Below, piece after piece: positions 7,738-15,120 of a stretch of DNA of 64,000 bases. A program made the position numbers and the translations under genes. Below the pieces are notes generated by a model. That model had not been told where the DNA came from. It saw nothing but the letters and a program-made list of their open reading frames with translations, and made no database searches. The first letter of the stretch is position 1, and the number at the start of each line of letters is the position of its first letter. Origin of the DNA: Candidatus Omnitrophota bacterium (lineage in GTDB: Bacteria; Omnitrophota; Gorgyraeia; JABMRG01). The stretch lies in NCBI GenBank assembly GCA_030593065.1, contig JAUVHV010000009.1, positions 1-64,000 on the forward strand, in the 5' to 3' direction.

Positions 7738-9672
7738 ATGAAGTTAGCACAGGTAAGGATAGAGAATTTTAGGTCTTATAAGGATCGCACTGTATCTTTA
7801 GATGATTATACATGTTTAGTAGGTCCTAATGGCGGTGGGAAGTCCACTCTTTTAATCGCTCTCAACGTGTTTTTTAGAAGCAATGTTCCAAATCATAATT
7901 TAGTATCATTAGTTAAAGAAGACTTCCATCATGGAAATACGAGTGATCCCATAAAAATAACCCTTACTTTTGAGGATTTATCGGTAAAGGCTCAAGAAGA
8001 CTTTAAAGATTATTACAGGCAAGGGAAACTAGTAATCTCCGCTATTGCTTATTGGGATGAAACTAGTCAGAAAGCAGATGTAATACAGTATGGGTCTAGA
8101 CTTGTTATGAATGATTTTAAACCGTATTTTGCAAAGGAAAAAGACGGAGAAAAAGTAGAGGCTCTTAAAAAGTTTTATAAAGAATTAGGTGGAAAATATA
8201 GTGATTTGCCCAAGGTGACATCTAAGTCTGATATGCACGAAGCACTTAGGAGCTATGAAGAGAGCCATCCAAAACTTTGTGAACTGTCTTTAAGCAATGA
8301 CCAATTTTACGGGTACACAAAAGGCGCAGATCGCCTACCTAAGTATGTACAATGGGTGTATATACCAGCAGTAAAAGATGCATCATCAGAGCAAAATGAA
8401 AGCAAAAAAACAGCTATAGGCCAACTTTTAGAACGGACCGTAAGAAGTAAAGTTAATTTTAAAGAACGTATAGATTGTTTAAAGGAAGAGTTGGCCGTAA
8501 AATATGAAAAAATAATAGAAAGCGAAAAAGGTGCTTTGAAGGAACTCTCTAAATCTCTAAAAATTCGCTTGCAAGAATGGAGTCATCCCGCTGTAATGCT
8601 AGATTTGCATTGGGATTTTGATAAAGAAAAATCTGTTACAGTAAACGAACCTTACGCTAGCGTTAGCTTAGGTGAGGATAAGTTTATGGGAGAAGTATCC
8701 CGTTTAGGGCACGGGTTACAGCGTTCTTTTTTAGCAACGATTTTACAGGAGCTTTCTTCTGTGGAGGATGAATTTTCCCCAAGATTAATATTAGGTTTTG
8801 AAGAGCCGGAAATATTTCAACATCCACCCCAAGAAAGGCATATAGCAAACCTGCTTGAAGAATTATCAAAACGTAATTCGCAGATAATCATAACAACGCA
8901 TAGTCCTTATTTTGTGCCAGGAAAAGGATTTGAGAATATACGCATGATAAGAAAAGATAAAAAGACTTTTGAATCGCTTATTACCCGCTTAACTGTTAGT
9001 AAGCTTGAAAAGGTATTGTCAGAAGCCTTAGGCGAGACAATAGACTCCCCCAGTTTTATGGTGGCAACAATAGAGCAGATAATGCAACCGTCATTAAAAG
9101 AATTGTTTTACACGCCTAATGCCATTTTAGTTGAGGGCATAGAAGACATAGCTTTTATATCTACATATTTTAAACTATTAAATTATTGGTCAGAATTCAG
9201 GAAATATGGATGCCATTTTATTATTACAGCAGGAAAAACGAATATGAGTAGGCCTCTTGCAATAGCAAATGCATTTGAGATCCCGGCCTTTGTAATATTC
9301 GACGGTGACGGAGGGTGCAAGGGGGGAGAGATAGATTCTAATAAGAGGGATAACAGTTGCTTGCTCAAGCTTTGTGGAATAGATAAATTCGATCCTTTAT
9401 CGAAAGAAACGATATGGGAGAAAAATGTTATTATGTGGCCGGTAGATATTGGTAATATTGTTGAAGAAAGTTTTAATAAGGAGGTCTGGCAAAAAGCTGA
9501 TTCTGAAGTTAGAAAAAGGAACGGCTGGGAAGGACTCAGGAGAAAAAATGGTTTATTAATAGCTGCAACAGTAGAAAAATTATGGAGTGAAGGACAAAAA
9601 TCAGAGATTTTAGAAAAGCTGTGCCAATATATACTAGATTTTGCAAAAAGCAGTTACTCTATAAATAGCTAG
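7738..9672 (+). CDS. OLD-family ATPase/TOPRIM nuclease
   Basis: 644 aa. N-terminal SMC/ABC-type ATPase: FRSY start, Walker A GPNGGGKST (29-37), signature-like RLGHGLQRSF (~320), Walker B LILGFEEPE (~350), and switch histidine ITTHSPYF (~385). A C-terminal TOPRIM domain follows: AILVEGIEDIAFI (~462; metal-binding glutamate) and VIFDGDGG (~517; DxD). OLD proteins are ATP-regulated DNA nickases or nucleases; Gabija GajA and P2 Old are known antiphage relatives. No GajB-type helicase is present, so this is not a Gabija pair. It is the last gene of the operon, 24 bp after DUF2130, and probably the effector (inference). Confidence 0.92.
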   Translation: MKLAQVRIENFRSYKDRTVSLDDYTCLVGPNGGGKSTLLIALNVFFRSNVPNHNLVSLVKEDFHHGNTSDPIKITLTFEDLSVKAQEDFKDYYRQGKLVISAIAYWDETSQKADVIQYGSRLVMNDFKPYFAKEKDGEKVEALKKFYKELGGKYSDLPKVTSKSDMHEALRSYEESHPKLCELSLSNDQFYGYTKGADRLPKYVQWVYIPAVKDASSEQNESKKTAIGQLLERTVRSKVNFKERIDCLKEELAVKYEKIIESEKGALKELSKSLKIRLQEWSHPAVMLDLHWDFDKEKSVTVNEPYASVSLGEDKFMGEVSRLGHGLQRSFLATILQELSSVEDEFSPRLILGFEEPEIFQHPPQERHIANLLEELSKRNSQIIITTHSPYFVPGKGFENIRMIRKDKKTFESLITRLTVSKLEKVLSEALGETIDSPSFMVATIEQIMQPSLKELFYTPNAILVEGIEDIAFISTYFKLLNYWSEFRKYGCHFIITAGKTNMSRPLAIANAFEIPAFVIFDGDGGCKGGEIDSNKRDNSCLLKLCGIDKFDPLSKETIWEKNVIMWPVDIGNIVEESFNKEVWQKADSEVRKRNGWEGLRRKNGLLIAATVEKLWSEGQKSEILEKLCQYILDFAKSSYSINS

Positions 9673-9700
9673 AAACAGGGAACAATGAAAGTAGGTATGT

Positions 9701-9757
9701 AGACGCTTTGAAAGTTGAACACCATACTGCAACTAATTTGAGTGGGACAGTGCCTCT
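9701..9757. repeat. 57-bp palindromic repeat, copy B
   Basis: Ungapped match at 46 of 57 positions to 1172-1228. Here the left arm of the hairpin is mutated (TACTGCA versus GACAGTG). It lies just after the OLD gene. Confidence 0.65.
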
Positions 9758-9853
9758 TAGGCGGATACACTGTATATCTTAAAAAGGGTACAGTGCTCCG
9801 AATGAAAACCAAAATGTCTCTAATCATAAAACGTCTCTAATTATATAACCATA

Positions 9854-9926
9854 CCGCAAAAGCGGGAATCCAGCAACAATCTCTATTAAAATATCTCAAT
9901 ATTACTGGGCAAAGAAAGCGCTATAA
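9854..9926 (+). pseudogene. Truncated REP plus tail of the 1727-type small gene
   Basis: The half REP CCGCAAAAGCGGGAATCCAG (9854-9873) is followed by codons for SIKISQYYWAKKAL and a stop, nearly the same tail as the gene at 1727-1972. Just downstream comes an AAAAAACACTTGACA promoter start, also matching 2008-2021. So 1893-2043 and 9854-9987 are paralogous modules flanking the five-gene operon. The intergenic stretch 9673-9996 holds only this, repeat copy B and the promoter below. Confidence 0.6.
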
Positions 9927-9958
9927 CAACCTGTCTCCTGCTCCTGCAGAAAAAACAC

Positions 9959-9987
9959 TTGACAATGTTGGAACATTTGTATATAAT
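9959..9987 (+). promoter_or_regulatory. Consensus promoter with palindromic operator for the LexA-like gene
   Basis: TTGACA (9959-9964), 17 bp, TATAAT (9982-9987). The spacer holds AATGTT-GG-AACATT (9964-9977), a perfect dyad placed where a repressor would occlude polymerase. The predicted transcription start (about 9994-9996) is almost on the ATG at 9997 and no Shine-Dalgarno sequence precedes it, so the mRNA may be leaderless. Autorepression by the LexA-like product is inferred. Confidence 0.8.
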
Positions 9988-9996
9988 TATGTATAT

Positions 9997-10617
9997 ATGA
10001 AAATGATAAAATTAAGTGAAAGGCAAATAAGATTTTTTTCTGAGCTAACTCTTTATATGCGTAGAGAGAAAAGACCCCCTACTGTTAGAGAACTTCAAAA
10101 AATAATGGGGTTAAAATCACCCAGAGGCGTTAGTCAGTACTTAGAGGCGCTTGAGGAAGCAGACTATATTAAGCGCGGTAAAGGCGCAAGGAATATTCAA
10201 ATATTAAAAAGTATCCCTAGCGCGGAAATTGGCAGAGGGGAGACGGTAGAGGTTCCAATTATTGGCGACATAGCTTGCGGAGTTCCTTTATTAGCAGAAG
10301 AAGCTATAGAGGATTATAGATCTGTATCTATAAAATTGGCTAAGCCACCTTACCATTATTTTATTTTAAGAGCCAAGGGCAATAGCATGGATAAGGCTGG
10401 TATAAATGATGGCGATATGGTACTAATTCGGCAGCAACCTGCAGCTGAAAATGGCCAAAATATAGTAGCGTTAATTAATGATGAAGCGACTATAAAACGC
10501 TTAAATAAATTTAAAAACCATATATCTTTGGAACCTGTTTCAAGCGATAAAAAGAATAAACATATTATTTTAGAGCATGATTTTCAAATTCAAGGGGTTG
10601 TTCTGAGAATCTTATAA
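9997..10617 (+). CDS. LexA-like self-cleaving repressor
   Basis: 206 aa, the usual LexA size. An N-terminal LexA winged helix (LSERQIRFF ... RPPTVRELQKIMGLKSPRGV, residues 6-70) is followed by an S24 peptidase domain: cleavage region GDIACGVPLLA with scissile bond probably C94-G95 (Ala-Gly in E. coli LexA), catalytic S130 (GNSMDKAGI) and K167 (ATIKRL). DNA damage and RecA filaments should trigger autocleavage and derepress the element. The second ATG (10003) could also serve as a start. It may be the element's own switch rather than the host SOS regulator, since it lies inside the mobile segment. Confidence 0.9.
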   Translation: MKMIKLSERQIRFFSELTLYMRREKRPPTVRELQKIMGLKSPRGVSQYLEALEEADYIKRGKGARNIQILKSIPSAEIGRGETVEVPIIGDIACGVPLLAEEAIEDYRSVSIKLAKPPYHYFILRAKGNSMDKAGINDGDMVLIRQQPAAENGQNIVALINDEATIKRLNKFKNHISLEPVSSDKKNKHIILEHDFQIQGVVLRIL

Positions 10618-10630
10618 CTATAAAAGGAAC

Positions 10631-10702
10631 AGGGCGAACAAAAATTTAGGCTTCCGACCGTCATTATTATTCGCCCTTGGATACTAGCCTTTTGCACTAG
10701 TA
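10631..10702 (+). other. Two hairpins in the leader upstream of small ORFs
   Basis: AGGGCGAA (10631-10638) pairs with TTCGCCCT (10670-10677), and TACTAG (10682-10687) with CTAGTA (10697-10702). No T-run follows, so a terminator is unlikely. The region between the lexA stop and 10736 otherwise holds nothing I recognise. Confidence 0.4.
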
Positions 10703-10735
10703 CCACTGACATCATTTTATACTATGGAGGTGAAA

Positions 10736-10783
10736 GTGTCAATAAAATTTGCCAGACTCGAAGGCAGAAATTTTATAGAATAG
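10736..10783 (+). CDS. Possible 15-aa leader peptide
   Basis: GTG start 5 nt after TGGAGGT; encodes MSIKFARLEGRNFIE. Its TAG stop (10781-10783) overlaps the TAGGAGG ribosome binding site of the next small gene, which would allow translational coupling. Very short, so chance is a real alternative. Confidence 0.3.
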   Translation: MSIKFARLEGRNFIE

Positions 10784-10796
10784 GAGGAATCCGTAT

Positions 10797-10940
10797 ATGA
10801 GATATTTTGCGAAGAACCTAAATGTCCACAAATACCCTGTACCGCCTAGGTGCAAGGTTCATTATACTGGCGAAACTTTGCATGATAACCTACCGCAGAG
10901 TTACGAGAAGCGTGATGACTGTTTCAATTTGCCGAGATAA
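10797..10940 (+). CDS. Small hypothetical protein, 47 aa
   Basis: ATG 9 nt after AGGAGG. Encodes MRYFAKNLNVHKYPVPPRCK, continuing with HYTGETLHDNLPQSYEKRDD and a short tail. Soluble, with two cysteines and several histidines. No family recognised. The strong ribosome binding site and its position ahead of the HNH gene support it. Confidence 0.5.
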   Translation: MRYFAKNLNVHKYPVPPRCKVHYTGETLHDNLPQSYEKRDDCFNLPR

Positions 10941-10955
10941 AAATTTAAACAGGCA

Positions 10956-10980
10956 GAAGAGGGGGATTAATCCCCTCTTC
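10956..10980 (+). terminator. Terminator-like hairpin between small ORF and HNH gene
   Basis: GAAGAGGGG (10956-10964) pairs with CCCCTCTTC (10972-10980), 9 bp, loop 7. No clean T-run follows (AGTGAAAATATTTT), so it may be an mRNA-stabilising or attenuating stem. Confidence 0.5.
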
Positions 10981-11013
10981 AGTGAAAATATTTTAAATGG
11001 AGGATAGAATATT

Positions 11014-11241
11014 ATGAAGGCTACTAAAGCTCATATAAGGAGAGAGCGAAATCTTGTGAAAGCAGAACGAGTTCTCAGGCAAAAAGGGTATCCGAAAGGA
11101 GAATTACCTAGAGGTAGAGTGCTTCACCATGTTAAACCTGTTTCTGAGGGGGGAAAGACTACCCCAAGGAATACAAGAGTAATTACTAAGACCAAACACG
11201 AGCAGATACATACTAACAGAAAAATGAGAGGAGAGGTTTAA
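11014..11241 (+). CDS. Small HNH-type nuclease
   Basis: 75 aa, TGGAGG site. Very basic N-terminus (HIRRERNLVKAERVLRQKG) followed by the HNH signature LHHVKPVSEGGKTTPRNTRV and HEQIH: a His pair, a central Asn and a distal His in the spacing of compact HNH nucleases. It could cut DNA on its own or be a homing/packaging-type remnant. It lies upstream of the restriction-modification cassette. The 180 bp that follow (11242-11421) hold no gene I can support. Confidence 0.7.
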   Translation: MKATKAHIRRERNLVKAERVLRQKGYPKGELPRGRVLHHVKPVSEGGKTTPRNTRVITKTKHEQIHTNRKMRGEV

Positions 11242-11421
11242 TTAAAAATGAATACGGGCTAAGTTGCTATTGCGGTAATTTATCAAAATGTGCAATCTGG
11301 GTGGTGCGTTTGAAGGGGGAACCTCCACGTTAAACAAATAAAACCTTTGTCAGGAATGAAGATTTTTTCTTTATTAACGCAAAGTATTATGATAAAATAT
11401 ATATAACAATAAGGAGCGGCT

Positions 11422-12432
11422 ATGAGATTCATCGATTTATTTGCCGGGATTGGCGGGTTCAGGATTGCATTAGAGCAATTAGGTTTAGAGTGCGTTTTTT
11501 CTTCAGAGATAGACTATTATGCGCGGTTAACGTATAAGAATAATTTTGGGCATTATCCCGAAGGAGATATCACTAAAATTAGCGAATTTGAAATTCCTTC
11601 CCATGATATTTTATGCGGCGGATTTCCTTGCCAACCTTTCAGTATATCAGGTAAGCGATTAGGTTTTGATGATACGAGAGGAACGCTATTCCATGAGATT
11701 ACGCGAATTGCGAAATATCATACTCCAAAAGTTATTTTTCTGGAAAATGTTAAGAATTTTGTACGGCATAATCAAGGAAAAACATTCGCCACGGTTCGTA
11801 ACAACTTGGAAAATTTAGGTTACAATGTTTATTATAAAGTTATAAACGCCTCTTTATATGGAGTTCCGCAAGCTAGAGAGCGAGTGTATATTATCGCCTT
11901 CCGTAAAAATTTAAACGTAAAAGATTTTTCTTTTCCAAAACCTACATATGAGGAGGTTTATTTAAAAGACACATTAGTTTCTAATGGTAAAGCAGATCCG
12001 CTTTTTGTTAATAGAAAAGATACAGTCCTATATGATGACGCGGAAGGCTTAGAAAAGAAAAAACGTTTAAGGCCCATAAGATTGGGTATTGTAAATAAAG
12101 GCGGACAAGGAGAGAGGATATACAGCGTAAACGGTCACGCTGTTACTTTGTCGGCATATGGAGGCGGAGTAGGCGCAAAAACTGGTTTATATTTAATAAA
12201 GGGTAAGATACGTAAGCTCCATGTAGAAGAATGTAAAAGGCTTATGACTTTCCCCGATAGTTATATTTTATCTAATAATACTAATCAGGCATATAAGCAA
12301 TTTGGAAATGCCGTTATAGTTAAAATAATAAAGATTATCACAGAAGAGATTTTAAGGAAAATTAAATGGCCAGAAAAAAAGAAAATGCAAAAATTGGCGG
12401 CGAAGCCGAACGCTTATTCGCTAGTAAGTTAA
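11422..12432 (+). CDS. DNA (cytosine-5) methyltransferase of a type II system
   Basis: 336 aa, AAGGAGC site. All key C5-MTase motifs are visible: I DLFAGIGG (5-12), IV GGFPCQPFS with nucleophile C70, VI ENV (109-111), VIII PQARERVYIIAF (~148), IX region and X FGNAVIVKII near the C-terminus. It protects host sites from the adjacent endonuclease. Its 3' end overlaps the next gene by 67 bp in another frame, which couples the pair. No controller (C) protein gene is seen. The recognition sequence cannot be read from sequence alone. Confidence 0.96.
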   Translation: MRFIDLFAGIGGFRIALEQLGLECVFSSEIDYYARLTYKNNFGHYPEGDITKISEFEIPSHDILCGGFPCQPFSISGKRLGFDDTRGTLFHEITRIAKYHTPKVIFLENVKNFVRHNQGKTFATVRNNLENLGYNVYYKVINASLYGVPQARERVYIIAFRKNLNVKDFSFPKPTYEEVYLKDTLVSNGKADPLFVNRKDTVLYDDAEGLEKKKRLRPIRLGIVNKGGQGERIYSVNGHAVTLSAYGGGVGAKTGLYLIKGKIRKLHVEECKRLMTFPDSYILSNNTNQAYKQFGNAVIVKIIKIITEEILRKIKWPEKKKMQKLAAKPNAYSLVS

Positions 12433-13091
12433 AAGCGGATAGCAAGCTCCAAAAATTTATCACGCGCAAATATAATCTTAAGGGCGATTTTTTAGAAGCT
12501 CATCCAACGGGAGATAATCAGAAAAAGAGCGATGTCTTGGTGCTATTTTCGAAAAGCATTCCGGTGGGCGTTAATATTAAAGCCGGGAAAACCGATTTTA
12601 ATCAAGTAACTCGTTTATGGCTGGATAAACTCGCTAAAGAAATAAAACTTTCAAAAACAGCCGTATGCATATTTCAAAAAGGAATAGACAATTATAGATT
12701 GAAGCGAAAAGAATGCCTTATAGAAAAAGAGAGCCAACTATATATAAAAAGGGAGTTGAAGAGTAAGTTGGATTTAGTAATGGGGTTAATTTTCAGAGGC
12801 ATAGGTAACGATATTGCAAAAATTTTAGCTTTGTATGATAGAACTAAAAAGGTGTATCACCTTTATGATCTTGATGAATTTATTTCTAAAATGGCTCGCT
12901 CCAAAATAGGTTTTACCGCAAAGGGTATTGTTAAAATAGGGAAGTACATTACCATACAGCGGAAAAGCGGAAATGGAGCATCAGTGAAAGTGCCCAAATC
13001 TCACCCGAAACATCCCGGTAATCAAATACAATTCAAGATGAAAATACTTTCTTTCATGCATGGCAATAAGCCTTTTTCGAAATTAAAATAA
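12366..13091 (+). CDS. Type II restriction endonuclease, MspI/HinP1I-like active site
   Basis: 241 aa. It overlaps the methyltransferase gene and ends on the A of the vsr start codon. Residues around D56 (KKSDVLVLF) and N70-I-K72 (VGVNIKAGK) give a D...N-x-K arrangement; MspI uses the same Asp/Asn/Lys variant of the PD-(D/E)xK site. The C-terminal GNQIQFKMKIL also recalls that group's ending. Context (between C5-MTase and Vsr) makes a cognate restriction enzyme the best call. CCGG or a related site is only a guess. Confidence 0.8.
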   Translation: MARKKENAKIGGEAERLFASKLKADSKLQKFITRKYNLKGDFLEAHPTGDNQKKSDVLVLFSKSIPVGVNIKAGKTDFNQVTRLWLDKLAKEIKLSKTAVCIFQKGIDNYRLKRKECLIEKESQLYIKRELKSKLDLVMGLIFRGIGNDIAKILALYDRTKKVYHLYDLDEFISKMARSKIGFTAKGIVKIGKYITIQRKSGNGASVKVPKSHPKHPGNQIQFKMKILSFMHGNKPFSKLK

Positions 13092-13498
13092 TGGATGTGT
13101 ACGGAAAGAAAATCCGCTCAAAAGTAATGAGCAAAGTTCGGTCAAAGCGGAACAAAAGCACCGAGCTTAAACTAATTACAATATTCAAGAAAAAAAAGAT
13201 TAAAGGTTGGAGAAGAAATTGTAAGATATACGGAAAGCCAGATTTTGTTTTTCCTGAAAAAAGAATAATAGTTTTTGCTGATGGCTGTTTTTGGCATGGC
13301 CATAATTGTAGGAATACGGTTCCCAAATCTAACATTAAGTACTGGAAGCCTAAAATTAAGCGAAATATAGCTAGAGATAAGGCAGTAAGCCGCTTTTTAA
13401 GAAATGAAGGCTGGTCTGTATTTAGATTACAAGAATGCTATATTAAAAAAGGCGAATTACCAAGGCGATTAATGAGCTTGTTAAATAAGCGAAATTAA
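13091..13498 (+). CDS. vsr: Very short patch repair endonuclease
   Basis: 135 aa, typical Vsr length. Shows E25 (KSTELKL), D51 (KPDFVFPEKR), and the FADGCFWHGHNC block with H69/H71 and zinc-binding cysteines. Vsr nicks T:G mismatches that arise by deamination of 5-methylcytosine, so it accompanies C5-methyltransferases. Start and stop are overlapped (TAATG), giving a tight M-R-V cassette. Confidence 0.95.
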   Translation: MDVYGKKIRSKVMSKVRSKRNKSTELKLITIFKKKKIKGWRRNCKIYGKPDFVFPEKRIIVFADGCFWHGHNCRNTVPKSNIKYWKPKIKRNIARDKAVSRFLRNEGWSVFRLQECYIKKGELPRRLMSLLNKRN

Positions 13499-13560
13499 GG
13501 GGACACTGGACTTAATCCACCCATGTATGAGTGCTGTTGATAGCGAATAAGGGCTTAAAA

Positions 13561-15090
13561 ATGAACTTCTTCTTAACTAAACTAAAAAGAATAGGGGCAA
13601 GTATTTTATTGCCCCTTATTTTTTTATTCCTAATATCCTCGCCTGTTAACGCGCAGGACAGCTATTCAGCGGAGGTGAAGAATATAAGTGGACGGGAATA
13701 CTACCCGGCAGTTAAAGAAGCCTTGCAAGAGGCGGAAGAGTCGATTTATATGGTGATGTATCAGGTTAGTTTGCATCCTTATGACAAAGCTACCAAGGTT
13801 TATAAGCTGATAGAGGAGCTAATGTGCGCCAAAGAACGAGGCGTAGAGATAAAAGTTATCTTAGATCAGAATATAGATTTTGTTACTGGACAGAATATAT
13901 ATAAATGGGCAGCAAAGGGAAAGAATGCCTGGTGCTTCAAAGCGCTTAAAGAAGCAGGCATAGATGTAGAATATGATAACCTTACTACATATACACATGC
14001 CAAGGCCATAGTCATAGATAACGAGATTGTCATAATGGGTAGTTCAAACTGGAGCGAAAGCGCATTTACTAAGAATGCTGAAACTAATGTGCTGATAAAA
14101 TCAAAGGACTTAGCAAGTGAACTCCTTAAGTATTTTAAAACTATAAACATTGACAAGAAAGCTACGAGTGCAACTCCAGCTCAAAAAGAAGGAGTCTTTG
14201 TATCCTGGCAATTCATGGAGAACCCTAATCTGGCAGGCCGTATGTTAACAAGGCAGAGTGAAAGGACATTTGATCTGTATCTGCTGCTTTTAAAAGAGCT
14301 CGATAATAATCCTGAAGGCAAGATAATCCTTAATTACGATAAGATAGCAGCTTCTTTAGGATTATATGATACTATGACAAGAACCAGTTACAGAAGGCAG
14401 ATTATAAAAAGCTTAAGAAAGCTTGAGAAAGACTATAAACTTATAAAATTTGAACCTGAACATAACAAAGATGCCACTATTACATTATTAAGTTACGATA
14501 ATCCGAAAAAACCCTATTCAATGCCAAAAGGCTGGTATTTTCAGATACCGGATAATTACTGGGAATATGGATGGAGCAGGCAGCTTTCACATAGAGCAAA
14601 ATTCTGCTATCTTATAAACTTAGCATATGTCAGCATAAGCAATTCAGCCCCATGGTGGTTCTCCAGCCTGGATGTTTTAGCTGAACGTTTCAATGTGAGT
14701 GAATGGGTTATCAGCAAAGGCATGGGAGAGCTAAGAAGCTTAAATCTTATTGATGTTGCGTATGATACTCCTAAGGAAGGCGATTATAAAGGTCTATTAG
14801 CCAAATCCTATAAAGTTTTGCCTTTATATGATCCTGAATGGTTAGAAACGGAATGGGACAGATTAGAGCTATCGTATAGTGCAAAGAAACTAGGCAAGGC
14901 AAAGCAGCATGCTAAAATAGTCTTTAAAGAGAATGATCCCAAGGCAGTAGAGGAGATAATTGCATTGATGGATTCTCTTGGTGAAGAACAGGTAGAGAGA
15001 GCGTTTGCCATAGTAGCCAAAAAGAGTGTAGGTAATTCAAAAAGATGCTATGCCTATGTAAAAGGCATATTGAAGAATTGGCAGGAATAA
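13561..15090 (+). CDS. Signal-peptide phospholipase D-like protein fused to winged-helix/DnaD-like region
   Basis: 509 aa from ATG 13561 (an upstream GTG at 13531 lacks a ribosome site). Residues 1-31 look like a signal peptide ending in PVNAQ. A single HKD phosphodiesterase domain follows (~35-195): H146-A-K148...D153, then GSSNWSE. One HKD per chain usually means a dimer, as in Nuc-type nucleases. The remaining 300 residues do not fit a secreted enzyme: winged-helix-like segments (WFSSLDVLAERFNVSEWVIS) and a DnaD-like end, KRCYAYVKGILKNW, as found in replication initiators. Either a true fusion or an inner-membrane-tethered DNA enzyme. The combination is odd and element-borne. Confidence 0.8.
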   Translation: MNFFLTKLKRIGASILLPLIFLFLISSPVNAQDSYSAEVKNISGREYYPAVKEALQEAEESIYMVMYQVSLHPYDKATKVYKLIEELMCAKERGVEIKVILDQNIDFVTGQNIYKWAAKGKNAWCFKALKEAGIDVEYDNLTTYTHAKAIVIDNEIVIMGSSNWSESAFTKNAETNVLIKSKDLASELLKYFKTINIDKKATSATPAQKEGVFVSWQFMENPNLAGRMLTRQSERTFDLYLLLLKELDNNPEGKIILNYDKIAASLGLYDTMTRTSYRRQIIKSLRKLEKDYKLIKFEPEHNKDATITLLSYDNPKKPYSMPKGWYFQIPDNYWEYGWSRQLSHRAKFCYLINLAYVSISNSAPWWFSSLDVLAERFNVSEWVISKGMGELRSLNLIDVAYDTPKEGDYKGLLAKSYKVLPLYDPEWLETEWDRLELSYSAKKLGKAKQHAKIVFKENDPKAVEEIIALMDSLGEEQVERAFAIVAKKSVGNSKRCYAYVKGILKNWQE

Positions 15091-15120
15091 CAACCTGCAT
15101 AAATTTATGAGTAATTCTAT

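Noticed and set aside
7738-9672. Gabija or Septu system
   Set aside because: The OLD protein resembles GajA, but no UvrD-like GajB follows, and there is no PtuB-type HNH partner in the operon. The neighbours are GHKL and DUF2130 proteins.
9997-10617. Host chromosomal lexA
   Set aside because: It lies between the att repeats of the element. It could still replace the host gene, but nothing in the window shows that.
11014-11241. HNH gene as the second half of a Septu-type pair
   Set aside because: It is 1.3 kb away from the OLD gene, separated by lexA, and in a different transcription unit.
13561-15090. Cardiolipin synthase
   Set aside because: Only one HKD motif is present and the C-terminal 300 residues look like DNA-binding domains, not a second PLD domain.
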